18,190 nucleotides of DNA from DAIDJM01 sp964250215 (GTDB lineage: Bacteria; Pseudomonadota; Alphaproteobacteria; Acetobacterales; Acetobacteraceae): contig CAXUEX010000050.1 of assembly GCA_964250215.1 (NCBI GenBank), positions 1 to 18,190 on the forward strand, read 5' to 3'. How positions within the stretch are numbered: the first letter of the stretch is position 1; each line of letters opens with the position of its first letter. Of this stretch, positions 7,464 through 17,115 are shown piece by piece. The notes below the pieces were generated by a model that was not told the DNA's origin, did no database searches, and worked only from the letters and a program-made list of their open reading frames with translations. Both the position numbers and the translations under genes were made by a program.

Positions 7464-9071
7464 ATGCCCGTAATCGACTCCACCCTCGATATTCGCACCG
7501 ACGAATCCCACGCCAACGAAGCCGCCATGCGCGCGCTCGTCGAAAACCTGCGCGAAACCGCCGAACACATCCGCCAAGGCGGCGGCGAGGTGGCGCGGCA
7601 AAAACACCTCGCGCGCGGCAAGCTGCTGCCCCGCGACCGCATCCGCGCGTTGATCGATCGCGGATCGCCCTTCCTGGAAATTGGCCAGTTTGCCGCGCAC
7701 GGCCTGTATGGCGGCGATATCCCCGCCGCCGGCATCATCGCCGGCATCGGCCGCGTCTCCGGCCGCGAGTGCATGATCGTGGCCAACGACGCCACGGTGA
7801 AGGGCGGCACCTATTATCCCATTACGGTAAAAAAACATTTGCGCGCGCAGGAGATTGCGGAGGCCAATCGGCTGCCCTGTCTCTATCTGGTGGATAGCGG
7901 CGGCGCCAATTTGCCGAACCAGGACGAGGTTTTTCCCGATCGCGACCATTTTGGCCGCATCTTTTATAACCAGGCGCGGATGTCGGCGGCCGGCATCGCG
8001 CAGATCGCGGTGGTGATGGGCAGTTGCACCGCCGGGGGCGCCTATGTGCCGGCGATGTCGGACGAATCCATTATCGTACGCAACCAAGGCACGATCTTCC
8101 TGGCCGGGCCGCCGCTTGTAAAAGCCGCCACCGGCGAAATTGTGACGGCGGAGGAATTGGGGGGCGCCGACCTGCATAGCCGCATCTCTGGCGTCACCGA
8201 CCATTACGCGGAAAATGACTGGCACGCGCTCGGCATCGCCCGGCGCATCGTGGCTACGCTGACAGCGCGCAAGGCACCGGCTTTCGTGTCGCGCGAACCG
8301 GTACCGCCGCGCTACGATCCTGGCGGCATCTACGCCTGCGTTTCCGCCGATCGCCGCCGCCCCTTCGAGATACGCGAGGTGATCGCCCGTATCGTGGATG
8401 GCAGCGAGCTCGACGAGTTCAAGCGGCTGTATGGTGCGACGCTGGTTTGCGGCTTTGCCCATATCTGGGGCTATCCGGTGGGCATCATCGCGAATAACGG
8501 GATATTGTTCAGCGAGAGTGCGCAGAAGGGTGCGCATTTCATCGAGCTATGTGCGCAGCGCGGGATTCCGCTCGTGTTCCTGCAGAACATCACGGGTTTC
8601 ATGGTCGGCCGCAAATACGAAGCGGGCGGCATTGCCAAGGATGGCGCGAAGATGGTGACCGCGGTGGCCACCGCGGCGGTGCCGAAATTCACCGTGATCA
8701 TCGGCGGCAGTTTCGGCGCCGGCAATTACGGCATGTGCGGCCGCGCCTATTCGCCGCGCTTCCTGTGGATGTGGCCGAACGCGCGCATCGGCGTGATGGG
8801 CGGCGAACAGGCCGCCTCGGTGCTCGCCACGGTGCGCCGCGACGGCATCGAGGGGAGGGGCGGGAAGTGGTCCGCCGCGGAGGAGGAGGCGTTCAAGGCG
8901 CCGGTTCGGGAACAATATGAGACTCAGGGGCATCCGTTCTATTCCAGCGCGCGGTTGTGGGATGATGGGGTGATCGATCCGGCCGATACGCGGCGCGTGC
9001 TCGCGCTCGGGCTTTCCGCGGCGATGAATGCTCTTACCGAGCGTACAAATTTCGGTATATTCCGAATGTAG
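7464..9071 (+). CDS. mccB: Methylcrotonoyl-CoA carboxylase carboxyltransferase (beta) subunit
   Basis: This 535-residue subunit transfers CO2 from carboxybiotin to 3-methylcrotonyl-CoA, giving 3-methylglutaconyl-CoA. It has the crotonase-like duplicated carboxyltransferase fold. Positions 186-198 (GSCTAGGAYVPAM) form the N-half oxyanion/acyl-CoA site. The C-half carries ITGFMVGRKYEAGGIAKDGA and, from 414, GGSFGAGNYGMCGRAY, continuing into a RFLWMWPN-type stretch that distinguishes MccB from propionyl-CoA carboxylase beta. The end, TNFGIFRM, matches complete MccB proteins. The ATG at 7464 lacks an obvious ribosome site but gives the normal N-terminus. It follows ivd by 25 nt. Its partner mccA is usually adjacent but here lies 498 nt downstream, beyond an intruding small gene. 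Confidence 0.96.
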   Translation: MPVIDSTLDIRTDESHANEAAMRALVENLRETAEHIRQGGGEVARQKHLARGKLLPRDRIRALIDRGSPFLEIGQFAAHGLYGGDIPAAGIIAGIGRVSGRECMIVANDATVKGGTYYPITVKKHLRAQEIAEANRLPCLYLVDSGGANLPNQDEVFPDRDHFGRIFYNQARMSAAGIAQIAVVMGSCTAGGAYVPAMSDESIIVRNQGTIFLAGPPLVKAATGEIVTAEELGGADLHSRISGVTDHYAENDWHALGIARRIVATLTARKAPAFVSREPVPPRYDPGGIYACVSADRRRPFEIREVIARIVDGSELDEFKRLYGATLVCGFAHIWGYPVGIIANNGILFSESAQKGAHFIELCAQRGIPLVFLQNITGFMVGRKYEAGGIAKDGAKMVTAVATAAVPKFTVIIGGSFGAGNYGMCGRAYSPRFLWMWPNARIGVMGGEQAASVLATVRRDGIEGRGGKWSAAEEEAFKAPVREQYETQGHPFYSSARLWDDGVIDPADTRRVLALGLSAAMNALTERTNFGIFRM

Positions 9072-9149
9072 AAACGGGAGGCGGTAGCTAATCCACAACT
9101 GCAAAAGTGACTTAAATCAGCGACAGCAACTCCGAGTATGAGGATCGTG

Positions 9150-9464
9150 ATGACAAATAGCTATACTGCGAAAGTAACTGGTGGGAATATCCGTAACAAC
9201 CACATCTATTTTCCGCTCGAGTTTTTTCCGAGTGACACAATCGGCGGTTCAAACACCGCTGCTGCAGCCGCAAAGAAAATCACTGTCACGTTTGAACCCG
9301 GCGAAACCGTTGAAACCGACGTCGACGGCACCAAGCGGATTTTGCGCGAGCGCGGCGCGGTTGGCGGCTTCTTTGAGCGAGCTGGTATTGTCGAAGGAGA
9401 CTCGGTTGTTCTAACTCGCCGCTCGCCCTACGAGTACACCATTTCCAAAACCTCCACTACGTAA
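9150..9464 (+). CDS. Small protein, putative B3/EcoRII-N-like DNA-binding barrel
   Basis: This 104-residue protein does not belong to leucine catabolism. It opens YTAKVTGGNIRNNHIYFPLE, has a central Ala-rich stretch, then VTFEPGETVETDVDGTKR, and ends GFFERAGIVEGDSVVLTR followed by SPYEYTI. The pattern of a basic strand, FF, 'GD-VVL' and a closing YEY strand suggests the pseudobarrel fold of B3/EcoRII-N DNA-binding domains. That is pattern memory, not a search. I chose the ATG at 9150 over 9138 because GAGG lies six bases before it. Base composition is clearly lower than its neighbours: 26 G/C in 9181-9240. It separates mccB from mccA, suggesting a recent insertion. Alternatives are an AbrB-like antitoxin or a stray restriction-modification specificity module. 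No toxin or nuclease partner is adjacent. Confidence 0.6.
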   Translation: MTNSYTAKVTGGNIRNNHIYFPLEFFPSDTIGGSNTAAAAAKKITVTFEPGETVETDVDGTKRILRERGAVGGFFERAGIVEGDSVVLTRRSPYEYTISKTSTT

Positions 9465-9536
9465 GTTGCTTTGTGCCAGTCTGTGTCATGGCCCATAGTG
9501 TAGCGGTTCCAAGGGCTGGCCTTTGTTGGGGGTGCA

Positions 9537-9551
9537 GGGGGCAAAGCCCCC
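9537..9551 (+). repeat. GC-rich intergenic hairpin before mccA
   Basis: A perfect 6-base stem with a 3-base loop (GGGGGC-AAA-GCCCCC) sits in the 105-base gap between the B3-like gene and mccA, ending seven bases before the mccA ribosome site. The flanks (GGGGGTGCA on the left, GCCCGCC on the right) resemble a short palindromic intergenic repeat I recall from acetic-acid-bacteria relatives. I see only one copy here. It lacks a T-run, so it is not a classic terminator. Confidence 0.5.
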
Positions 9552-9569
9552 GCCCGCCGGAGGCGCGGT

Positions 9570-11512
<1,943 letters not shown>

Positions 11513-11516
<4 letters not shown>

Positions 11517-12526
11517 GCGCAACGATCGCGCACGCCGTGATCGAAGGCGGCGCGGCGCTGCGGCTCGGCACCCAGCCCTTCCTGGCCGTGCTGCTGCGCG
11601 AATTGCAGCGCTTCGGCGTAAGCCGCGCCACCATCCTCGGCGCGGCGCCAGCCGAACAGCAAGCCCTGCTCCCCGCGATAGATGCGTTGCCGAAACGCAT
11701 GGAGGCGGCCTTCGCCGAAACGCTCCGCGCCGCCGAACCCGTGCTGTTCTGCGACGGCGCCATGCTGGCCGACGCCAATCTCGCCCGCCTGCTCGCCGAC
11801 TTCGCGGCCCACCCCACCATCTGCCGCCGCCTCACCATCCATGGCCAATTCGCCGGCATCACCGCACTTCCCGCAGGCGGCGATCCTGGCCGCCGCGATC
11901 TGGCCGAAACCTCGGTCCCCGGCCGAGTGCTCGATCTGCGCGATCCGGACCATGCCACCGACGCCGCTCATCAGGCACCGCTGCTGCACCGCCCCGCGCT
12001 GTTCCTGGATCGCGACGGCGTGTTGAACCGGGATTACAAATACGTCGGCACGCGTGATCGCTGGGAGTGGGTTGAAGGTGCCAAGGATACCGTGCGCCTG
12101 GCCACCGATCATGGCTGGCACGTGTTCGTCGCCACCAACCAATCCGGCATTGCCCGTGGCTTCTATACGGAAGCCGAAGCGCAGGCGCTGAACCAATGGG
12201 CCACCGACGAAATCCGCCGCCACGGCGGCACGATCGACGATTGGCGCCTGTGCCCCTACCTGCCCGGCGCACCGATCGCGGCCTATGCGCGGGAGAGCGA
12301 CTGGCGCAAGCCCAAGCCCGGCATGTTGCTGCACCTGATTGCCGCCTGGAACCTGAATGCCGCGCACTGCATCCTGGTGGGGGACCGCAGCACGGACGCC
12401 GAGGCCGCCCACGCCGCGGGCATGGCCGCGCATCTCTTTCCCGGCGGCGATCTGCTGGCTTTCGTCCGCCCTCTGATTGAAGGCCAGGGGCTTGTCAAAC
12501 CGCCGGAAAGCGCGAACATACGATGA
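11513..12526 (+). CDS. HAD-family sugar-bisphosphate phosphatase with degenerate nucleotidyltransferase-like N-terminus
   Basis: This 337-residue protein has two parts. Residues 159-320 are a HAD-IIIA phosphatase of the GmhB/histidinol-phosphatase type: FLDRDGVLNRD (Asp166, Asp168), ATNQSGIARGFYT (motif II, 207-219), WRKPKPGM (Lys266) and LVGDRSTDAEAA (Asp291). GmhB acts on heptose 1,7-bisphosphate in LPS-core synthesis. The usual zinc-binding Cys/His loop is missing: only LCPYLPGAP is left at 246-254. Residues 1-150 resemble an NDP-sugar nucleotidyltransferase in outline (QPFLAVLLRELQRFGV, VLFCDGAML) but lack the GG-G-TR nucleotide loop, so they are probably inactive. Fusions of such a transferase with a HAD phosphatase are known. 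It overlaps mccA by 4 bases and so is translationally coupled to a leucine-catabolism enzyme. The true substrate is unknown. Confidence 0.75.
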
Positions 12527-12529
12527 ACG

Positions 12530-13735
12530 ATGGGCCTTCTCCGCAAACTCGAAATCCTCGCTGACGCGGCCAAATACGATGCGTCCTGCGCCTCCTCCGG
12601 CACCACCAAGCGCAACTCGCTCGGCGCCAGGAACGGTGTGGGCAGCACCGAGGGATCCGGCATCTGCCATGCCTACGCGCCAGACGGCCGCTGCATATCC
12701 CTGCTGAAAATCCTGCTGACCAATAGTTGCACCTACGACTGCATCTATTGCATCAACCGCCGCTCATCCAACGTGCAGCGCGCCCGCTTCACGGTGCAGG
12801 AGGTGGTCACGCTCACGCTCGGCTTCTACCGCCGCAACTGCATCGAAGGCCTGTTCCTCAGCTCCGGCATCATCCGCGATCCGGATTACACAATGGAACA
12901 AGTGGTGGCCGTCGCGCGGATTTTGCGGGAGGAGCACGGCTTTCGCGGCTACATCCATCTCAAAACCATTCCCGATGCGGCTCCGGAACTGCTGGCCGAG
13001 GCCGGTAAATATGCTGACCGGCTCAGCATCAACGTGGAGTTGCCCACCGAAGCCGCGCTCGGTGAACTGGCGCCGGAGAAGAATGCGGGGCAGATTCGCC
13101 GCAGCATGGGCAAAATGCGGCTGCGCATCGACGAAGCCAAGGCCGACCGCCGCGCCCCGCGCTTTGCCCCCGCGGGCCAGAGCACGCAAATGATCGTCGG
13201 CGCCGACACCAGCACCGACCGCACGATCCTCGACATGAGCGCCACGCTCTACGGCGCCTACGGCCTGCGCCGGGTATATTATTCCGCTTTCAGCCCGATC
13301 CCCGACGCCTCCGCCCGCCTACCGCCGCAACCGGCGCCGCTGCTGCGCGAACACCGGCTATACCAGGCCGATTGGCTGCTGCGCTTTTACGGCTTCACGC
13401 GAGACGAACTGCCGACAGGGCAAAGTGGCAATCTGCCGCTGGAGCACGATCCCAAACTGGCCTGGGCACTCGCGCATCGCGGCGATTTCCCGGTCGATCT
13501 GAACGCCGCGCCACGCGAAATGCTGTTGCGTGTTCCGGGCCTTGGCGTGCGCAGCGCCGATCGTCTGCTGGCCAGCCGCCGTCACCGCCGGCTGCGCATG
13601 GCCGACCTGGCCCGGCTGCGCCTGCCGGTGGCCAAGCTGGCGCCGTTCGTGTGCGCGGCGGATCACCATCCGGGGGCAAAGCTGGACCGTCAAGCCTTTG
13701 GCACTTTAAGAACCGAGCAGCTCTCTCTTTTGTAG
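12530..13735 (+). CDS. Radical-SAM protein, putative DNA modification/repair type
   Basis: This 401-residue protein matches the radical-SAM family described as putative DNA modification/repair protein, distantly related to spore photoproduct lyase. The cluster motif is C67-x3-C71-x2-C74 (TNSCTYDCIYC), binding a 4Fe-4S cluster and S-adenosylmethionine. GICHAYAPDGRCISLLK just before it and LFLSSGII after it are family features. Residues about 325-362 (DLNAAPREMLLRVPGLGVRSADRLL region) form a helix-hairpin-helix DNA-binding motif. The substrate is not established. Members usually lie next to a DUF4130 protein, often fused to UdgX; here that partner is 1.9 kb downstream beyond a minus-strand insertion. 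The ATG at 12530 lies 3 nt after the HAD stop, with a poor ribosome site. The tail EQLSLL is close to the usual EQLSLF ending, so the 3' end appears intact. Confidence 0.9.
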   Translation: MGLLRKLEILADAAKYDASCASSGTTKRNSLGARNGVGSTEGSGICHAYAPDGRCISLLKILLTNSCTYDCIYCINRRSSNVQRARFTVQEVVTLTLGFYRRNCIEGLFLSSGIIRDPDYTMEQVVAVARILREEHGFRGYIHLKTIPDAAPELLAEAGKYADRLSINVELPTEAALGELAPEKNAGQIRRSMGKMRLRIDEAKADRRAPRFAPAGQSTQMIVGADTSTDRTILDMSATLYGAYGLRRVYYSAFSPIPDASARLPPQPAPLLREHRLYQADWLLRFYGFTRDELPTGQSGNLPLEHDPKLAWALAHRGDFPVDLNAAPREMLLRVPGLGVRSADRLLASRRHRRLRMADLARLRLPVAKLAPFVCAADHHPGAKLDRQAFGTLRTEQLSLL

Positions 13736-13763
13736 GAAACCATGACTGGCTTTATTCGATTTT

Positions 13764-14354
13764 TTACCGCAGGGTATTAAGTTTTCGACAAGCGCGTTGC
13801 AAGCTACTGGATCGCTCAGCGGCTCTGTGCGGCATCCAATGTTCGCGTACGAAAGCGCTTAACCGCGCATTGTAGCCGAGGCCTTGGCTGGCTACTGCTC
13901 CTTGTCTTCGGCATATATCCTCTCGAACTGCGCGAGGCGCGGACTCCGCAAGCTGTAGGAGTTTTGCTTTTGGATACGCAAGCATGTCTGGATCTTCTGG
14001 CAGCCTGACTTTGTCAGAGCCGAGCAACGCGCGCATCGCAACGTGGTCAGCCAGCAGCCATGACTCTATCTCGCGAACCGCGATGCGTAGTGACAATCTG
14101 TCATGGATTCTAAGATTGCCGGCCCAGGTTCGAAGCAAACGCAGAGGGCAGGCAGCCGCATCAAGATCAGTAAGGATCAGAACATGCTGATATCGAGCCA
14201 TTTGATTGAAGTTGGCAAGTCGGGCCCGCAAGTAGCCATTGCCCTTGCGCCCGAGTCTATGTTGAAGTGATAAGTTTGGACAGCACTCAATCAGCAGTTT
14301 GATGCCGACTGCTTCGCTGAGCTCGTCCTCGGTCGCCAGTGCAACAAAACTCAT
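13764..14354 (-). CDS. TOPRIM-like (DUF4276-type) protein, putative nuclease effector
   Basis: This 196-residue protein is the second gene of a two-gene module. It opens SFVALATEDELSEAVGIKLL, where an early acidic residue (Glu9 or Glu11) after a first strand fits TOPRIM. HVLILTDLDAAACP (57-70) gives the DxD pair Asp63/Asp65. REIESWLLAD (94-103) is a signature I associate with DUF4276-type proteins. In related ATPase partners (AriB of PARIS, RloB/AbiLii, OLD) the TOPRIM part is a nuclease effector; by analogy this one would be too, but activity is not shown. The start ATG overlaps the ATPase stop (ATGA, 14351-14354), so the two are translationally coupled. It ends 28 bases from the convergent radical-SAM stop. 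Base composition is lower in GC than the flanks. The family name is from memory. Confidence 0.7.
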   Translation of the reverse strand: MSFVALATEDELSEAVGIKLLIECCPNLSLQHRLGRKGNGYLRARLANFNQMARYQHVLILTDLDAAACPLRLLRTWAGNLRIHDRLSLRIAVREIESWLLADHVAMRALLGSDKVRLPEDPDMLAYPKAKLLQLAESAPRAVREDICRRQGAVASQGLGYNARLSAFVREHWMPHRAAERSSSLQRACRKLNTLR

Positions 14355-15508
14355 CCCCAGAGACCGAGTTGCTCCGCTTGGTCTGGACGCGCCTTGGGGA
14401 GCATCACCTCCGCGACTGAAAATCCCGCGTTTAAGATTTCTGCTTCGCTATTGTCCATCAATCGCACGCTGCTCCCCTCCGCCTGCGGCTCGAGCAGCAA
14501 TACGCCGCGACCATCTATGCCTTTGTTGCTGAGCAGCGCCTCGCTGTGCGTGCTGATAATAACTTGCCGACGACGCTTACTGTTTCGAGCAACTCTGTCA
14601 AGCATAAGGGGAATCTTCTCGACGACTGCCGCATTCAGCGAAAGCTCGGGCTCCTCCAGTAGCAAGAGGGAATTGCTTTCCAACAACGACCATAGTAGCC
14701 CGAGAAGTCTCAACGTGCCGTCTGAAAAATGCTCCTCGGTCTGCCAGCCAGCATTAGGGCGGTAATGAGCGTACAATGCCTCGAGATGAGGCCTACCAGT
14801 TGTTTTGTCTTGAATAAATCTGAGCTCCTTGAATTGGGGGACCGCAAGCGACAGTGCCGACTCAATCTTCTTTAGTCGGGCATCCCGCGTTCTAGCGGAC
14901 GTTTTAGCAATCCCTTCGAGAAAGCCTTGACCGAAAGGGTCGTCTTCTAAGCGGTGGCCGCCAATCGCATCGCCGTATTTCAATAATTGGGGAACGAGAT
15001 GGAGATACGTCGTGCCGGCAAAGAATTCTGCGAGAACTCTAAACCTCGAGTTCGATTGCACTTGCTCAAGGTGAGTTTGAGTAAGCCTATCCGTGTCTCT
15101 TTGATCGGGTGAATTGGGGCGATCAAGCAGCTTTTCATTGCCTTTCCAAACCTGTTCGGCAGATACAAATGTCCGCTGAATACCCTTGCCTTCCGGCTTA
15201 AAAGCCAGCACATACCGCCATTCTACAGTCCTACCGCTCGAATCGTCCGCTAGCGCAACTTCAATTCGGATATCTGACTCCCGCCGTGCGTGCAGGCATC
15301 TAAGCTTGCGGATGCCCCCTCTGGCTCCAACGGCCTTCTGCAACCCTCCCCCTTGCGGTTTGCTGACGTCGCGCAGAAAACGGAATACGTCGAGCAGGTT
15401 GGATTTGCCGGTAGCGTTCGCCCCCAGAACATAGGTCCGCTCCTGCAGCGGTGCATCGACGCTTCTGAAGTTCCGCCAGTTCCTTAGGCTTAGGTGATTG
15501 ACAATCAT
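14351..15508 (-). CDS. ABC/SMC-like AAA ATPase (AAA_21/AAA_15 type), putative defence ATPase
   Basis: This 385-residue ATPase has a split SMC/RecF-like nucleotide site: Walker A GANATGKS (29-36), a signature-like FSDGTLRLLGLL (261-272), Walker B LLLLEEPELSL (281-291; Glu285-Glu286) and an H-loop STHSEALL (319-326). The roughly 200 residues between are helical and variable, as in OLD, PARIS AriA and AbiLi ATPases. The tail (EVMLPKARPDQAEQLGLWG) is of a kind seen in ATPases paired with small TOPRIM-like proteins, and such a protein follows with a 4-base overlap. No fused TOPRIM domain is present, unlike OLD. I chose the ATG at 15508; an in-frame GTG at 15517 is the alternative, and neither has a strong ribosome site. 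An antiviral role is inferred from architecture and the islet-like setting; a repair role is possible. Confidence 0.75.
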   Translation of the reverse strand: MIVNHLSLRNWRNFRSVDAPLQERTYVLGANATGKSNLLDVFRFLRDVSKPQGGGLQKAVGARGGIRKLRCLHARRESDIRIEVALADDSSGRTVEWRYVLAFKPEGKGIQRTFVSAEQVWKGNEKLLDRPNSPDQRDTDRLTQTHLEQVQSNSRFRVLAEFFAGTTYLHLVPQLLKYGDAIGGHRLEDDPFGQGFLEGIAKTSARTRDARLKKIESALSLAVPQFKELRFIQDKTTGRPHLEALYAHYRPNAGWQTEEHFSDGTLRLLGLLWSLLESNSLLLLEEPELSLNAAVVEKIPLMLDRVARNSKRRRQVIISTHSEALLSNKGIDGRGVLLLEPQAEGSSVRLMDNSEAEILNAGFSVAEVMLPKARPDQAEQLGLWG

Positions 15509-15596
15509 CACTTTCACGTTGGGCTTACCAGGTGGCGCGCAAGCCTATGTCCTATCCGCAGTAATTTGCCAACTATCTTACCGGCTTGGTCAAGGT

Positions 15597-17015
15597 ATGC
15601 ACAACGTCATCCTGTCGCACGAAGCTGATTTCTTGGGCTGGCGCCTCGCCGCCCGTTCGCTCGCCCTTCGTGGCGTGCCCCCGGAGCAAACACTCTGGTC
15701 GATCCACGAAGCCGCCGACCTCTTCGCCGAACCCACGCCGGATGCCGCTACGCCGCCAGGCGCCTTTACCCTCTCCCGCGCCATCGTCGATCTTGCCGAG
15801 ACCGCCATCCAGCACCGCGACCCCGAACGTTTCGCGCTGCTCTACACGCTGATCTGGCGCGCGCATCGCGGCCAAAAACGCATCCTGGAGGATGCCGCCG
15901 ATCCGCTCGTCCGCCGCGTGCAGATGCTCGCCGCCAATGTGCGCCGCGACACGCACAAGATGCGCGCCTTCCTGCGCTTCCGCGAAGTTGCCGAACCCGA
16001 AGGCCCGCGGTTTGTCGCCTGGTTCGAACCCGAGCATTACATTGTCGAAGCAAACGCGCCATTCTTCGTGCGCCGTTTCGCTACGATGATCTTCTCCATC
16101 CTCACGCCCTATCGCAGCGCGCATTGGGATGGCGAAACCCTCCGGCTCGGCCCCGGCGCCAATCCGGCGGACGTGCCCGACGATGACCGGTTGGCCGAAT
16201 ACTGGCGCGCCTACTTCGCCGCGATCTTCAATCCGGCGCGGCTCAAGGTTTCCGCCATGCTCTCGGAAATGCCGAAAAAATACTGGCGCAACCTGCCGGA
16301 GGCCGAAGCGATTCCCGATCTGATCCGCAGCGCACAGGCCCGCACGGCAGAGATGGTGGCAAACCCGGTGCTCTCCCCCGAAAAATCCGCGTCGCGCAAC
16401 ACCGCCAACCGCCCCGCACCGCCGCCGGCCGAAGGCCCGCTCGGGCCGCTCATTGCCGAGGCTGCCGCCTGCCGCCGCTGCGATCTCTGGCAGCGCGCCA
16501 CACAAACTGTGTTCGGCGAGGGCCGCGCCGATGCCCGCATGATGCTGGTTGGGGAACAGCCCGGCGACCAGGAGGATCTGGCCGGCCGCCCGTTCGTCGG
16601 CCCTGCCGGCCAGGTGCTCGATCGCGCGCTGATCGCCGCCGGCATCGACCGCAGCCAAACCTACGTGACGAACGCGGTGAAGCACTTCAAATTCGAGCCG
16701 CGCGGCAAGCGCCGCATCCACGCCACCCCCGACCGCACCGAAATCGAAATCTGCCGCACCTGGCTGGATCAGGAGCGGGCGTTGATCAAACCCGCCATCA
16801 CCGTGCTGCTGGGCGCCAGCGCCGCGCGCGCCGTGCTGGGCCGCGCCGTCACCATCTCGCGCGAACGCGGCCGCGCCATTCCGCTCAGCGGCGGCCAGGC
16901 GCTGATCACCGTGCATCCGTCGTATCTGTTGCGCCTTCCGGACGAGGACGCCAAAGCGCGGGAATATGCTGCGTTCGTGGCCGATCTGAAGGCGGCGCTG
17001 GTTTTGACTGCCTAG
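15597..17015 (+). CDS. udgX: DUF4130 - UdgX fusion, uracil-DNA crosslinking protein
   Basis: This 472-residue protein fuses an N-terminal DUF4130 domain (1-235; opening with DFLGWRLAAR and ending MPKKYWRNLPEA) to a UdgX-type uracil-DNA glycosylase domain (280-470). The latter shows CRRC (292-295), motif A GEQPGDQED (319-327), KRRIH (371-375) and motif B HPSYLLR (440-446). In UdgX the His of KRRIH forms a covalent bond with the abasic site after uracil excision, so His375 is the predicted crosslinking residue. Iron-sulfur ligand candidates are Cys292, Cys295, Cys386, and His363 where family-4 enzymes have Cys. DUF4130 normally pairs with the radical-SAM protein, here cut off by the islet. I chose the ATG at 15597, which begins the conserved domain; the frame continues upstream but is not conserved-looking. 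The ribosome site is poor (AAGG only one base away), consistent with loss of the native leader. Confidence 0.93.
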   Translation: MHNVILSHEADFLGWRLAARSLALRGVPPEQTLWSIHEAADLFAEPTPDAATPPGAFTLSRAIVDLAETAIQHRDPERFALLYTLIWRAHRGQKRILEDAADPLVRRVQMLAANVRRDTHKMRAFLRFREVAEPEGPRFVAWFEPEHYIVEANAPFFVRRFATMIFSILTPYRSAHWDGETLRLGPGANPADVPDDDRLAEYWRAYFAAIFNPARLKVSAMLSEMPKKYWRNLPEAEAIPDLIRSAQARTAEMVANPVLSPEKSASRNTANRPAPPPAEGPLGPLIAEAAACRRCDLWQRATQTVFGEGRADARMMLVGEQPGDQEDLAGRPFVGPAGQVLDRALIAAGIDRSQTYVTNAVKHFKFEPRGKRRIHATPDRTEIEICRTWLDQERALIKPAITVLLGASAARAVLGRAVTISRERGRAIPLSGGQALITVHPSYLLRLPDEDAKAREYAAFVADLKAALVLTA

Positions 17016-17115
17016 CGGCCAATGGCGGCGGGGATATCGCAGGTGGGGTTGCTGGGCATTTTTTCGTCCAGATCAAACCCAACCGCCACCTTGCCAAAGA
17101 CGCCGAGGCTACCAA

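Larger units (their letters stand above)
13736..15596. other. Low-GC insertion islet between the radical-SAM and udgX genes
   Basis: This stretch has clearly lower GC than its flanks: 14581-14640 has 31 G/C of 60, against 45 of 60 in 16441-16500. It carries two genes on the opposite strand and separates two genes that are normally adjacent. No transposase, integrase, tRNA, long terminal repeat or clear target duplication is visible at the edges, so the mechanism of entry is unknown. The left edge lies within the 28 bases after the radical-SAM stop; the right edge lies in the 88 bases before the udgX ATG. Confidence 0.6.

Noticed and set aside
13742..13780. A 12-codon frame starting ATGACTGGC right after the radical-SAM stop
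   Set aside because: It is too short, has no homology, and overlaps the end of the convergent TOPRIM-like gene. It is probably chance.
15509..15596. Possible sigma70 boxes for the ATPase gene (TTGGCA-N17-CATAGG on the minus strand)
   Set aside because: The -10 match is poor (three of six), so I do not list it as a promoter.
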